DNA from: Noviluteimonas lactosilytica
Lineage (GTDB): Bacteria; Pseudomonadota; Gammaproteobacteria; Xanthomonadales; Xanthomonadaceae
Direction: 5' to 3'
Assembly: GCF_020866925.1 (NCBI RefSeq)
Contig: NZ_JAJGAK010000001.1
Location: 1,470,189 to 1,534,188, forward strand
Length of the DNA: 64,000 nucleotides
The notes below the pieces were generated by a model. The model was not told the origin of the DNA. It saw only the letters and a list, made by a program, of their open reading frames with translations, and did no database searches. Both the position numbers and the translations under genes were made by a program. This document shows, in pieces, positions 1 to 9,966 of the stretch. The first letter of the stretch is position 1; every line of letters starts with the position of its first letter.

Positions 1-2
1 TG

Positions 3-749
3 CGCTCGCTCACCAAGCCGATGACCGAAGCGGGCCGCGCCGCCGAGAACATCGCGCGCGCCGCCGGTGGCGAAACCGCCGGCAAGGTGCAGATCGTCAA
101 GACCGAGGTGAACGATCCCTACCGCGTGCTGATCGCGACGCCGCGCGCCGTGGCGTCCGTGCTCGCGGTGGTGCTGCTGACGTTCTTCTTCATGGTGTAC
201 GGCGGCGATCTGCAACGCAACGCGATCGCGCTGTTGCCCGGCCGACAGCAGAAGAAGCTGACGGTGGAGATCCTCCACGCGATCGAGACCGAGATCTCGC
301 GCTACGTGCTGACCATCAGCATCATCAACGTGATCGTCGGCCTGGTGTTCGCCGGGCTGCTGTATTTCCTGCTCGACCTGCCGGCGGACGAAGCGCTGTT
401 GTGGGGCACGATGGCGGGCCTGCTCAACTTCGCGCCCTACGTGGGGCCGCTGATCGGCATCCTGGTGATGCTGCTCATGGGGTTCGTCAGCTTCGGCGAA
501 ACGCTGGAGGCGCTCGCGCCCGCCGCCCTCTACCTCGGCCTGCACACGCTCGAGGGGCAGCTGATCACGCCGATCGTGCTCGGCAAGCGCATGGCGCTCT
601 CGCCGCTGGTGCTGATCCTGTCGCTGATGGTGTTCGGCTGGTTGTGGGGGATCATCGGCCTCCTGCTCGCGGTGCCGCTGCTGGTGTGCGTGAAGCTGGT
701 GCTCGCCCGCATCGAGGGACTGGAAGGCTGGGCCCGGCTGCTCGAATGA
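3..749 (+). CDS. AI-2E family transporter, C-terminal part (5' end outside window)
   Basis: The reading frame is already open at the window edge, so the N-terminus is missing. About 248 residues remain. The visible part has a hydrophilic periplasmic-type stretch, then several strongly hydrophobic segments and the conserved core typical of the AI-2E/PerM permease family, including LLNFAPYVGPLIG and HTLEGQLITPIVLGKR. Members are inner-membrane proteins; a few export autoinducer-2, but most have no proven substrate, so no specific cargo is claimed. The gene ends with TGA 35 bases before the HAD gene, so the two may be co-transcribed. Confidence 0.88.
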   Translation, partial: RSLTKPMTEAGRAAENIARAAGGETAGKVQIVKTEVNDPYRVLIATPRAVASVLAVVLLTFFFMVYGGDLQRNAIALLPGRQQKKLTVEILHAIETEISRYVLTISIINVIVGLVFAGLLYFLLDLPADEALLWGTMAGLLNFAPYVGPLIGILVMLLMGFVSFGETLEALAPAALYLGLHTLEGQLITPIVLGKRMALSPLVLILSLMVFGWLWGIIGLLLAVPLLVCVKLVLARIEGLEGWARLLE

Positions 750-784
750 CGCGGCGCAGTGCAGCACCGGCATAGAATGCCCGG

Positions 785-1519
785 GTGAACTTGCACATCC
801 GCGCCATCACCCTCGACCTCGACGACACCCTCTGGCCGTTCGCGCCGATCGGCGCACGCGTCGAGCACGTCCTGCACGACTGGCTGCTGGCCAACTGCCC
901 GCGTACGGCGGAACGCTTCCCCGTCGATGAAATGCGCCGCCTGCGCGAAGTCATCAACGCCGAGCACCCGCATCTCGCCCACGACTTCAGCACGCTGCGC
1001 AAGCTCACGCTCGCGCGCGCGATGGACCTGGCGGGCGACGATCCGATGCACGTCGAACCGGCGTTCGAAGCCTTCTACGCAGAACGCAATCGCGTCGAGT
1101 GCTATCCCGACGCGATCGAAGCGCTGCAACGCATCGCCGCGCGCGTGCCGATCGCGGCGGTCACCAACGGCAACGCCGACCTGCGCCGCATCGGCCTGCA
1201 TTCGCACTTCGCGTTCCAGCTCGGCGCGGCGCAGCACGGTTCTTCGAAACCCGATCCCGGCATCTTCCAGGCCGCATGCGAACGCCTGGGCGAAGCGCCG
1301 CAGCACGTGCTGCACGTGGGCGATGACATCGACCTCGACGTGGTCGGCGCCGCGCGCGCGGGCCTGCGCACGTGCTGGATCCATCGCGACGACCTGCATC
1401 CGCAGCCGACGTGGCCGTATCAACACGTGCGCCCCGACCTCGCCTTCCACACCCTCGATGCGCTGGCCGACTGGCTGGACGCGCACTCGCAGACGCACGC
1501 ACAGGACAACGTCGCATGA
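785..1519 (+). CDS. HAD-superfamily phosphatase (YigB-like, subfamily IA)
   Basis: 244 residues starting with GTG. HAD motif I is DLDDT at residues 11-15, with the nucleophile and acid Asp; motif II is VTNGN; the catalytic Lys is in SSKPDP; motif III is HVGDD. A helical cap lies between motifs I and II, as in HAD-IA phosphatases. YigB-type members hydrolyse small phosphorylated metabolites such as FMN; the substrate here cannot be read from sequence. In E. coli yigB follows xerC, but here it lies far from xerC. The stop overlaps the next start by 4 bp (ATGA), suggesting translational coupling with the aminopeptidase. Confidence 0.88.
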   Translation: MNLHIRAITLDLDDTLWPFAPIGARVEHVLHDWLLANCPRTAERFPVDEMRRLREVINAEHPHLAHDFSTLRKLTLARAMDLAGDDPMHVEPAFEAFYAERNRVECYPDAIEALQRIAARVPIAAVTNGNADLRRIGLHSHFAFQLGAAQHGSSKPDPGIFQAACERLGEAPQHVLHVGDDIDLDVVGAARAGLRTCWIHRDDLHPQPTWPYQHVRPDLAFHTLDALADWLDAHSQTHAQDNVA

Positions 1520-2901
1520 CCGCACCACCCGTGAAAACCCCGGATTGCTTCACCACCGACAGCGTGCGCGGCCTGCCGCTGTACTGCGTCGAGCGCACGG
1601 GGTTCGACGCGTGGCGCAGGCTGCAGTTGCCGGAACTCGGGGCGTGGATCGACGCGCAGACGTTCAACGCGGTCTCCGGCAGCGTGCTGTTGCTGCCGGG
1701 CAACGGCGGCGTCGCGGGCGCGGTGCTCGGCATCGGCGATCCGCAGGATCCGTTCTCCTACGCGCATGCGCCGTTCGCGCTGCCGCCTGGCGACTGGGCG
1801 CTCGCGACCGAACTCGCCGACGACGCGAAGCGCGCGCTGCAACTTGGCTGGGGCCTCGGCAGTTACAAGTTCACGCGCTACAAGGCGCCGCTGCGCGCGC
1901 CCGCGCGGCTGGTCACCGACACCATCGATGCCGAAACGCTCGACGTGCTCGCCGCAAGCGTGCGCGTGCGCGATCTCGTCAACACGCCCACCGAAGACAT
2001 GGGCCCTGACCAGCTCGAACAGGCGTGCTGCGAACTCGCCGAAGCGCATGGCGGCCACATCGAAGTGGTCAGCGGCGACGACCTGCTCAAGCACAACTAC
2101 CCCGCGATCCATGCGGTCGGCCGCGCGTCGCATCGCGCGCCGCGCCTGATCGCGCTGCACTGGGGCGACGCGGGCGCGCCGAAGCTGGCGATCGTCGGCA
2201 AGGGCGTGTGCTTCGACACCGGCGGCCTCGACATCAAGCCCGCCGACGGCATGCGCAACATGAAGAAGGACATGGGCGGCGCGGCGCATGCGATTGCGCT
2301 CGCGGGCCTGGTCATGGCGCGCAACCTGCCCGTGCGGCTCACGTTGCTGGTGCCGGCGGTCGAAAACGCGATCGGCCCGCAGAGTTATCGCCCGGGCGAC
2401 GTGCTCAACACACGCCTCGGCGTGTCGGTCGAGATCGACAACACCGACGCCGAAGGCCGCGTCGTGCTGTGCGATGCGCTCGCGCGCGCGGTGGAAGACA
2501 AGCCGGCGCTGCTCGTGGATTTCGCCACGCTCACGGGCGCCGCGCGCATCGCGCTCGGTCCCGACCTGCCGGCGCTGTACGCGAACGACGAATCGGTCGC
2601 GACCGATTGGCTCGAAGCAGCGAACGCAGAGCGCGATCCGCTGTGGCGCATGCCGCTGTGGCGTCCGTACCTGCGCTACCTCGTCAGCAGCATCGCCGAC
2701 CTCGCCAACGGCGGACCGTCGCGCATGGCGGGCAGCATCACCGCGGCGCTGTACCTCGAACGCTTCGTGCCGTCGACGCAGCCGTGGGCGCACATCGACG
2801 TGTATGCGTGGAATGACAGCGATCGACCGGGCAAGCCGGCGGGTGGCGAGGCGCAGGGGTTGCGTGCGGCGTGGGGGGTGTTGAAGCAGCGGTTTGGTTG
2901 A
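1516..2901 (+). CDS. M17 leucyl aminopeptidase family protein
   Basis: 461 residues from an ATG that overlaps the HAD stop; an upstream in-frame extension would run deep into the HAD gene and is rejected. Two-metal cytosolic aminopeptidase of family M17. Metal ligands and catalytic residues are visible: K229 and D234 in GKGVCFDTGG, and the signature NTDAEGR at 309-315 (D311, E313, catalytic R315). It is somewhat shorter than E. coli PepA (503 aa) and resembles the PepB-like proteins often annotated simply as leucyl aminopeptidase family. It likely removes N-terminal residues from peptides during protein turnover. A G-run inverted repeat follows 9 bases after the stop. Confidence 0.92.
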   Translation: MTAPPVKTPDCFTTDSVRGLPLYCVERTGFDAWRRLQLPELGAWIDAQTFNAVSGSVLLLPGNGGVAGAVLGIGDPQDPFSYAHAPFALPPGDWALATELADDAKRALQLGWGLGSYKFTRYKAPLRAPARLVTDTIDAETLDVLAASVRVRDLVNTPTEDMGPDQLEQACCELAEAHGGHIEVVSGDDLLKHNYPAIHAVGRASHRAPRLIALHWGDAGAPKLAIVGKGVCFDTGGLDIKPADGMRNMKKDMGGAAHAIALAGLVMARNLPVRLTLLVPAVENAIGPQSYRPGDVLNTRLGVSVEIDNTDAEGRVVLCDALARAVEDKPALLVDFATLTGAARIALGPDLPALYANDESVATDWLEAANAERDPLWRMPLWRPYLRYLVSSIADLANGGPSRMAGSITAALYLERFVPSTQPWAHIDVYAWNDSDRPGKPAGGEAQGLRAAWGVLKQRFG

Positions 2902-2910
2902 GGCGACGAA

Positions 2911-3034
2911 GGGAAACGGGAAACAAGAAGCGGGAAACGGGAGGTGGATTCCCGCCTCGGCCGAAAGACTGTCGGCCGAAGCGAAGGTTGGTTTCCCGTT
3001 TCCCGCTTCTTGTTTCCCGCTTCTCGTTTCCCGG
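2911..3034. repeat. G-run inverted repeat, copy 1 (convergent gap)
   Basis: The left arm (2911-2943) reads GGGAAACGGGAAAC and then a second pair of G runs. The right arm (2990-3034) carries the complementary TTTCCCG runs. The centre holds two copies of the palindrome TCGGCCGA (2957-2964, 2972-2979). It fills the gap between the aminopeptidase stop and the response-regulator stop, ending 3 bases before the latter. Each arm has at least four GGG tracts on one strand. It may act as a bidirectional terminator or a G-quadruplex element; this is inference. Confidence 0.8.
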
Positions 3035-3037
3035 GCC

Positions 3038-3640
3038 CTACAGCCATCCCTTCTGCCGCGCCAACCTGTACGCCTCGATGCGATTCCCTACGCCGAGCTT
3101 CCCGATCGCTTCGGACAGGTAATTCCGCACGGTCCCACTCGACAAATTGAGCTTCGCCGCGATTTCCGTCGCCGACATGCCATCGCCCGCGAGGCGCAAC
3201 ACCTGACGCTCGCGATCGTTGAGTGGATCGGCTTCGGTCCACGCATCCATCGCGAGTTGCGGGTCGATCGCGCGGCCGCCGCGGTGCACCTTGCGCAAGG
3301 CTTCGGCGAGATCTTCCGCGGGCGCGTCCTTCAACAGGTAACCCGACACGCCCGCGTCGAGCGCACGGCGCAGGAAACCCGCGCGGCCGAACGTCGTGAC
3401 GATCACGACCTTCACCGGCAGCGCCTGGCGCTGGATGCGTTGCGCGAGTTCGAGGCCCGACAGGCCCGGCATTTCGATGTCGGTGACGAGCACGTCGGGC
3501 TTGAGGCGCTGCAGTTCGCGCCACGCGGCTTCGCCGTCGGCGGCCGCGCCCACGACTTCGATGTCGGTTTCGAGCGACAGCAGCGCGGACAACGCGCCAC
3601 GCACCAGCGCCTGGTCTTCGGCGAGGAGGATGCGGATCAT
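3038..3640 (-). CDS. LuxR/NarL-family response regulator (DesR-like)
   Basis: 200 residues. The N-terminal receiver domain has the acidic pocket in LLAEDQ, the phospho-acceptor D54 in VTDIEMPG, a Thr in IVTTFG and the Lys in YLLKDAP. The C-terminal LuxR-type helix-turn-helix spans about 138-200 (LNDRERQVLRL to the end). The ATG overlaps the histidine kinase stop by 4 bp. It forms a pair with the DesK-like kinase and is the last gene of the ABC-2 exporter operon, so it likely controls that exporter. Members respond to membrane fluidity or cell-envelope-active compounds; the signal here is unknown. Confidence 0.92.
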   Translation of the reverse strand: MIRILLAEDQALVRGALSALLSLETDIEVVGAAADGEAAWRELQRLKPDVLVTDIEMPGLSGLELAQRIQRQALPVKVVIVTTFGRAGFLRRALDAGVSGYLLKDAPAEDLAEALRKVHRGGRAIDPQLAMDAWTEADPLNDRERQVLRLAGDGMSATEIAAKLNLSSGTVRNYLSEAIGKLGVGNRIEAYRLARQKGWL

Positions 3641-4806
3641 GCGGGCACGCCCACGCGCACGAGGACCTTCGTGCCGCCGCCGCGCGGCGATTCGATGCTG
3701 AGCGTGCCGTCCAGCGCGCGCACGCGATCGCGCATGCCGGCCAGGCCGTTGCCGTCGACCGACACGCCGCCGCGGCCGTCGTCTTCGACGCACATGCTCA
3801 CGCTGCGCGCGTCGGTGTCGAAGGCGATGCGGGCGCGCGTCGCATTGGCGTGGCGCGCGATGTTCGTCGCCGCTTCGCGCAGCACGAGCGCGAGGCCTCG
3901 TTCGATATCCGGCGGCAGGCCGGCGGGTGGCGCGCCGTACTCCAGGTGCACGCGCGAGGATTCGAGCAGCAGCCGCGCGGACGCGAGTTCGGCGGCGAGG
4001 TCGGCGTTGCGGATGCCGGTCACCGCGCTGCGCACTTCGGCCAGCGCGTGGCGTGCGACGCGTTCGGCTTCCTCGAGTTCGCGCAGCGAGCCGGGCGGGT
4101 CGCGCTCGTGCAGCTTGCGCGCGAGTTCGAGTTTCAGCGTGATCAGCGACAGCGTGTGGCCGAGCAGGTCGTGCAGGTCGCGGCCGATGCGTTCGCGTTC
4201 GGCCGTCGCCGCGAGGCGCCGCACTTCGTCCTGCGACAGGCGCAGCGCGACGTCCTTCTGTTCGCTCGATCGCTCGACGTTGACGATCGCGCCGATGATC
4301 AGCGTCATGATCGGCATCCAGACCGTGACCTGCCACGGATAGCCGATCCACCAGCCCAGGCCGATGAAGATCGCCGTGAGCAACGCCCACTGCGCGAACC
4401 ACGACGGGAAATGCGCGCGACGTCCCGCGTTGGCCATCACGCAGCCGAACACGTAGTAGCTGATCCCCGAGGGATACCACGGCATCAGCACGAAGCAGAG
4501 CGCCGCCATCCCGAGCGGGTACCAATTCGCGTGGCGGCGCGGCGCGACGAACACCTTCGCGTACAACGCCACGAAGATCGGATAGGACACCAGCGTGAGC
4601 ACCAGCCACTTCCACGAGTACCGTCCGCCCATCATCGGCGTGACGAACACCCAGAACGACCACAGCAGGTGCACGCCTTCCTTCAGCGGCGAGCGTCCGA
4701 TGCGCCTGGCTTCGGCGGCGATCGAGTCGGGCGCGGGCGCGAAGCCCAGCCGCGCGAACAGGCGCGCGGCGGGATTGGCGGAGGTCGGGTGCGCTTCGGC
4801 GTGCAT
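3637..4806 (-). CDS. Sensor histidine kinase, DesK-like (HisKA_3)
   Basis: 389 residues. About five hydrophobic segments between residues 45 and 175 form the membrane sensor. The HisKA_3 dimerisation helix carries the phospho-acceptor H212 in DLHDLLGH. The C-terminal HATPase domain has the N-box EAATNIARHA and G-box DDGRGG and ends with GGGTKVLV. There is no large periplasmic loop, so the signal is probably sensed within the membrane, as in DesK. The start chosen is the ATG at 4806, beyond the end of the permease gene; a longer frame would run into the permease gene. Its cognate regulator is the overlapping downstream gene. Confidence 0.92.
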   Translation of the reverse strand: MHAEAHPTSANPAARLFARLGFAPAPDSIAAEARRIGRSPLKEGVHLLWSFWVFVTPMMGGRYSWKWLVLTLVSYPIFVALYAKVFVAPRRHANWYPLGMAALCFVLMPWYPSGISYYVFGCVMANAGRRAHFPSWFAQWALLTAIFIGLGWWIGYPWQVTVWMPIMTLIIGAIVNVERSSEQKDVALRLSQDEVRRLAATAERERIGRDLHDLLGHTLSLITLKLELARKLHERDPPGSLRELEEAERVARHALAEVRSAVTGIRNADLAAELASARLLLESSRVHLEYGAPPAGLPPDIERGLALVLREAATNIARHANATRARIAFDTDARSVSMCVEDDGRGGVSVDGNGLAGMRDRVRALDGTLSIESPRGGGTKVLVRVGVPA

Positions 4807-4825
4807 GCGCGAGGATGCTACCGGC

Positions 4826-5619
4826 TCAGCCCGCCTTGCGCAGGCGCCGCGCCGCGAGCCACAACGCGACGACGGTGAACGCGGCCAGCGCGAGCACGTG
4901 CGGCAGCGCGCGCACGCTCGCGATGTCGACCGCATCCAGCGCCAGGGCATTGAGGTGATAGCTGGGCAGGGCCGGCGCGATCGCCTGGATCGGCTTCGGC
5001 AACGCCTGCAGCGGGAACCACAGTCCCGACAGGAACGCCATCGGCAGGTACAGCATGTTGATCAGCGCCGGCGCGGCCTGGCCCTTCACGAGCGTACCGA
5101 GCAGCAGGCCCAGCGCGCAGAACGGCAGCACGCCCGGCACGTTGCTCGCGAACAGGTGCGCGATCTGCGCACCGGTCAGCGGCACATGCGCGACGAACAC
5201 CGCGAGCAGCGTCAGCAACGTCAGCACGCCCGCCGCCACCAGCATCGACATCGCCATCTTGCCGGCGAGATACGCGACCTGCGACGCAGGCAGCGCGCGG
5301 CGCAGCGTCAGCAGGCCGTTCTCGCGTTCCAGCGCGATCGACACGCCGAAGCCGAACAGGCCCGGCGCCATCACGCCGAACGTGCCGTACGACGCGAGCA
5401 GGTAGCGCGCGGCTTCCTCGCCCTGGCGCGCGAGGAACACGCCGAACATCAGGTAGAACACCGTGGGGAACAGCAGCGTCGGCAGCATGAAGCCCGGGTT
5501 GCGCAGATAGCGCAGGCACTCGCTGCGCATTTCCTCGAGGTAAGAACGCAACACGCGGCTGCGCGGCATCGCAAGCGTGCGCGGTCGTTCGGCGAGGATC
5601 GACAGATCGGTCGTTGACA

Positions 5620-5620
<1 letters not shown>
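4826..5620 (-). CDS. ABC-2 type transporter permease
   Basis: 264 residues with six hydrophobic segments, a typical ABC-2 membrane domain. A cytoplasmic N-terminus is followed by MLPTLLFPTVFYLMFG, and the family-typical segment LSGLWFPLQALPKPIQ lies near the C-terminus. The ATG overlaps the ATPase stop as TGATG, giving tight translational coupling. With the ATPase it should form a heterotetrameric exporter (2+2). Two-component genes follow directly, the arrangement seen for exporters of lipids, antibiotics or peptides. The substrate is unknown. Confidence 0.9.
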
Positions 5621-6543
<923 letters not shown>

Positions 6544-6610
6544 GTGCAATCTCCCTGCGGATGTGGGGAGGATGCTGCGCCTGCGCCGCGGCGCCTTTCA
6601 GTCGCAAGCT

Positions 6611-6636
6611 TCATGGCCTTCGCATGACAAGCGTCA
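6611..6636. promoter_or_regulatory. Candidate operator between divergent exporter operons
   Basis: Two overlapping inverted repeats are visible: TCATG-N7-CATGA (6611-6627) and TGAC-AAGC-GTCA (6625-6636). They lie in the 216-bp gap between the ATPase start (minus) and the adaptor start (plus). NarL/DesR-type regulators bind dyads of this size, and such a regulator is encoded in the adjoining operon. The link is inference; no clear -35/-10 pair was identified. Confidence 0.3.
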
Positions 6637-6759
6637 GGTGACGCGATGCATGTCCTGTTCGTACCCTGCATCCCGTCGAATGGCGTCCGTCCCGCCGCAG
6701 AGTCACACTACGGCCCTTCCGACGTCCTTGCGTCCAACACCCCCGAGGTTCCGACTCCA

Positions 6760-8022
6760 ATGCCCGCCTCCGCCGACCTGCTGAAGGAATTGCGCATCGA
6801 CCGCAGTGCACCGCCGCCGGCGCCGTCCTCGCGCAAGCGCCTGGCGCTCGCCGCCGTCGGCGTGGGTGTGCTCGCCGTGTCGATCGGCGCGTGGGTTGCG
6901 TTCGGTCGGCAACAACCGCTCGCGGTGCAGACGGCCGATGTCGTCGCGCTGGGTAACGGTGGCAGTGCGTCGGCGACCGTGCTCGATGCGACCGGTTATG
7001 TCGTCGCGCGTCGCATGGCCACGGTGTCGGCGAAGATCACCGGCAAGGTGCGCGAAGTGCTGATCGAAGAAGGCCAGCACGTCGAAGCGGGCCAGGTCCT
7101 CGCGACGCTCGATCCGGTCGACGCCGATGCCGAACGCGAACTCGCGTCGTCGCAGGTCTCCGCCGCGCGGAGCGCGGTCGGCGGCGTGCAGGCGCGCCTG
7201 AAGGAAGCCGAGGCCAACGTCGTGCGCCTCGATGGCCTGGTGAAACAGCAGCTCATCTCGAAGGCGCAGCATGACCAGGCCGTCGCCGAACGCGACGCGC
7301 TGCGCGCCGAACTGCTCACCACGCAACGCAACGCGCACGTGGCGAGCGATCGCCTGCGCATCGCCGACCAGGGCGTCGACAACACCGTCGTGCGCGCGCC
7401 GTTCGCCGGCGTGATCACCGCGAAGGCCGCGCAGCCGGGCGAAATCGTCTCGCCGATGTCGGCAGGCGGCGGCTTCACGCGCACGGGCATCGGCACGATC
7501 GTCGACATGGACTCGCTCGAAGTCGAGGTCGAAGTCGGCGAAGCGTTCATCGGCCGCGTGAAGCCGAAGATGCCGGTCGAAGCGACGCTCGACGCGTATC
7601 CCGACTGGAAGATCCCCGGCGAAGTGATCGCCATCATTCCCGCCGCCGACCGCGGCAAGGCGACGGTGAAGGTGCGCGTCGCCATCAAGGTCAAGGATCC
7701 GCGCATCGTTCCCGACATGGGCGTGAGCGTGAGCTTCCTCGACGCCGAAGCCAACCAGCAGATGGCGAAGGGCCCGACGGGCGCGCTCGTGCCGAACGAT
7801 GCGATCGTCGAACGCGATGGCGTGAAGGTCGTCTTCGTCGCCGGCGGCGATCCGATGGTCGCCGAACAGCGCACGCTCAAGCTCGGTCGCGCGATGGCCA
7901 ATGGCCAGCAGGTGCTCGGCGGCGTCTCTGCCGGCGAGACCGTCGTTCTCGATCCTCCCGCCACGTTGCAGGACGGCGCGCGCGTGCGCGTCGCCACCCC
8001 CGAAAACACGACAGAAGAGTAA
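6760..8022 (+). CDS. Efflux RND/MacA-like periplasmic adaptor subunit
   Basis: 420 residues from the ATG at 6760, which has a GAGG about 11 bases upstream; longer in-frame starts lack support. A single N-terminal membrane anchor spans about residues 27-48. Then come the barrel-sandwich half with TGKVREVLIEEGQHVEAGQ, a coiled-coil hairpin (about 120-200), the second lipoyl half with VVRAPFAGVITAKAAQPGE, and beta-barrel and membrane-proximal domains. It bridges an inner-membrane ABC exporter to an outer-membrane channel; no TolC homologue is nearby. The ATPase and two permeases that follow are its likely partners. Confidence 0.92.
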   Translation: MPASADLLKELRIDRSAPPPAPSSRKRLALAAVGVGVLAVSIGAWVAFGRQQPLAVQTADVVALGNGGSASATVLDATGYVVARRMATVSAKITGKVREVLIEEGQHVEAGQVLATLDPVDADAERELASSQVSAARSAVGGVQARLKEAEANVVRLDGLVKQQLISKAQHDQAVAERDALRAELLTTQRNAHVASDRLRIADQGVDNTVVRAPFAGVITAKAAQPGEIVSPMSAGGGFTRTGIGTIVDMDSLEVEVEVGEAFIGRVKPKMPVEATLDAYPDWKIPGEVIAIIPAADRGKATVKVRVAIKVKDPRIVPDMGVSVSFLDAEANQQMAKGPTGALVPNDAIVERDGVKVVFVAGGDPMVAEQRTLKLGRAMANGQQVLGGVSAGETVVLDPPATLQDGARVRVATPENTTEE

Positions 8023-8040
8023 CGACGTACCGGCTTTCAC

Positions 8041-8070
8041 GAATCCCGAATCCCCAATCCCCAATCCCGA
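8041..8070. repeat. Half copy of the G-run repeat (GGGATT type)
   Basis: The plus strand reads GAATCCCGAATCCCCAATCC followed by two more C runs, so the minus strand has four G tracts spaced by ATT or ATTC. No matching second arm is present. It lies between the adaptor stop and the ATPase start and resembles one arm of the copy at 35974-36143. It may modulate expression within the operon; this is inference. Confidence 0.65.
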
Positions 8071-8087
8071 TCAGTCCCGGAGCCCCC

Positions 8088-8777
<690 letters not shown>

Positions 8778-8789
8778 AGGGGTGTCGCG

Positions 8790-9956
8790 ATGAAATACCT
8801 CCATCTGATCTGGGCGGAGTTGTTCCGCCGCAAGACGCGCACCATCCTCACGTTGCTGTCGATCCTGGCCGCGTTCCTGTTGTTCGGCCTGCTCAATGGC
8901 GTGCGCGAATCCTTCAACGAAGCGGGCAAGAGCGTCGCGGGTGCGTCGCGCCTGCAGACCGGTTCCAAGCTCTCCTTCATCCAGACGCTGCCGCTCGCGC
9001 TCGACCAGCGCATCAGGAACGTCGATGGCGTGGATGCCGTGACCTACGCGAACTGGTTCGGCGGCGCCTACCAGGATCCGAAGAACCAGATCTTCAGCTT
9101 CGCGGTCGCGCCGAACTACCTCGACCTGTATCCGGAGATCGCGGTCGATCCGGCGGAGCGCGCGAAGTTCAACAACACGCGCACCGGCGTGCTCGTCGGC
9201 GAACAGCTGATGAAGCGCTTCAACTGGAAGGTCGGGCAGAAGATCCCGCTGCAGTCGACCATCTTCCCGAATCGCGACGGCACGAAGAACTGGGACTTCG
9301 AAATCGTCGGCACGATGCGCGCGAAGGACAAGAAGGCGGCCGGCTGGTACGACGGCCTGATCATCATGCAATGGAAGTACTTCGACGAGTCGACGCCCTA
9401 CAACCGCGGCGACGTCGGCTGGTACGTCGTGCGGGTGAAGGATCCGGTGCAGGCCGACCGCGTATCGAAGGCGATCGACGCGCTGTCGCTCAATTCGCCG
9501 AACGAAACCAAGACGATGACCGAGGCCGCGTCGTTCGCGAACTGGATGAAGCAGACCGCCGACATCGGCCTGATCGTCGGTTCGATCATGGGCGCGGTGT
9601 TCTTCACGTTGCTGCTGCTCACCGGCAACACGATGGCGCAGGCGGTGCGCGAGCGCATCCCCGAACTCGCGGTGCTCAAGACGATCGGGTTCAGCAACAA
9701 CTCGGTGCTGGGGCTGGTGCTCGCCGAATCGGTGTTGCTGGTGGTGATCGGCGGCGTGCTCGGCCTCGGCCTTGCTGCGGTGCTCGGTCCGATCCTCGGC
9801 GCGGGTTCGCAGGGGATGATCAACATGCCGCCGGTGGGCTTGTCGAGCTGGCTGCTGGGCCTGGCGTTGATGGCCGGCATCGGATTGCTGGTGGGGGCGT
9901 TGCCTGCGATGCGGGCGATGCGCCTGAACATCGTCGACGCGCTGTCGGGTCGCTGA
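8790..9956 (+). CDS. FtsX-like ABC permease (first of two)
   Basis: 388 residues. One N-terminal transmembrane helix (about 18-37, LTLLSILAAFLLFGLLNG) is followed by a large periplasmic domain of MacB_PCD type. Three C-terminal helices follow, beginning near DIGLIVGSIMGAVFFTLLLL, with the FtsX signature REIPELAVLKTIGF-like motif (RERIPELAVLKTIGFS). This is the four-helix MacB/LolC topology without a fused ATPase. It likely dimerises with the next permease as a heterodimer. GGGGTG lies just upstream of the ATG. Confidence 0.9.
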   Translation: MKYLHLIWAELFRRKTRTILTLLSILAAFLLFGLLNGVRESFNEAGKSVAGASRLQTGSKLSFIQTLPLALDQRIRNVDGVDAVTYANWFGGAYQDPKNQIFSFAVAPNYLDLYPEIAVDPAERAKFNNTRTGVLVGEQLMKRFNWKVGQKIPLQSTIFPNRDGTKNWDFEIVGTMRAKDKKAAGWYDGLIIMQWKYFDESTPYNRGDVGWYVVRVKDPVQADRVSKAIDALSLNSPNETKTMTEAASFANWMKQTADIGLIVGSIMGAVFFTLLLLTGNTMAQAVRERIPELAVLKTIGFSNNSVLGLVLAESVLLVVIGGVLGLGLAAVLGPILGAGSQGMINMPPVGLSSWLLGLALMAGIGLLVGALPAMRAMRLNIVDALSGR

Positions 9957-9966
9957 GGAGATCGCC

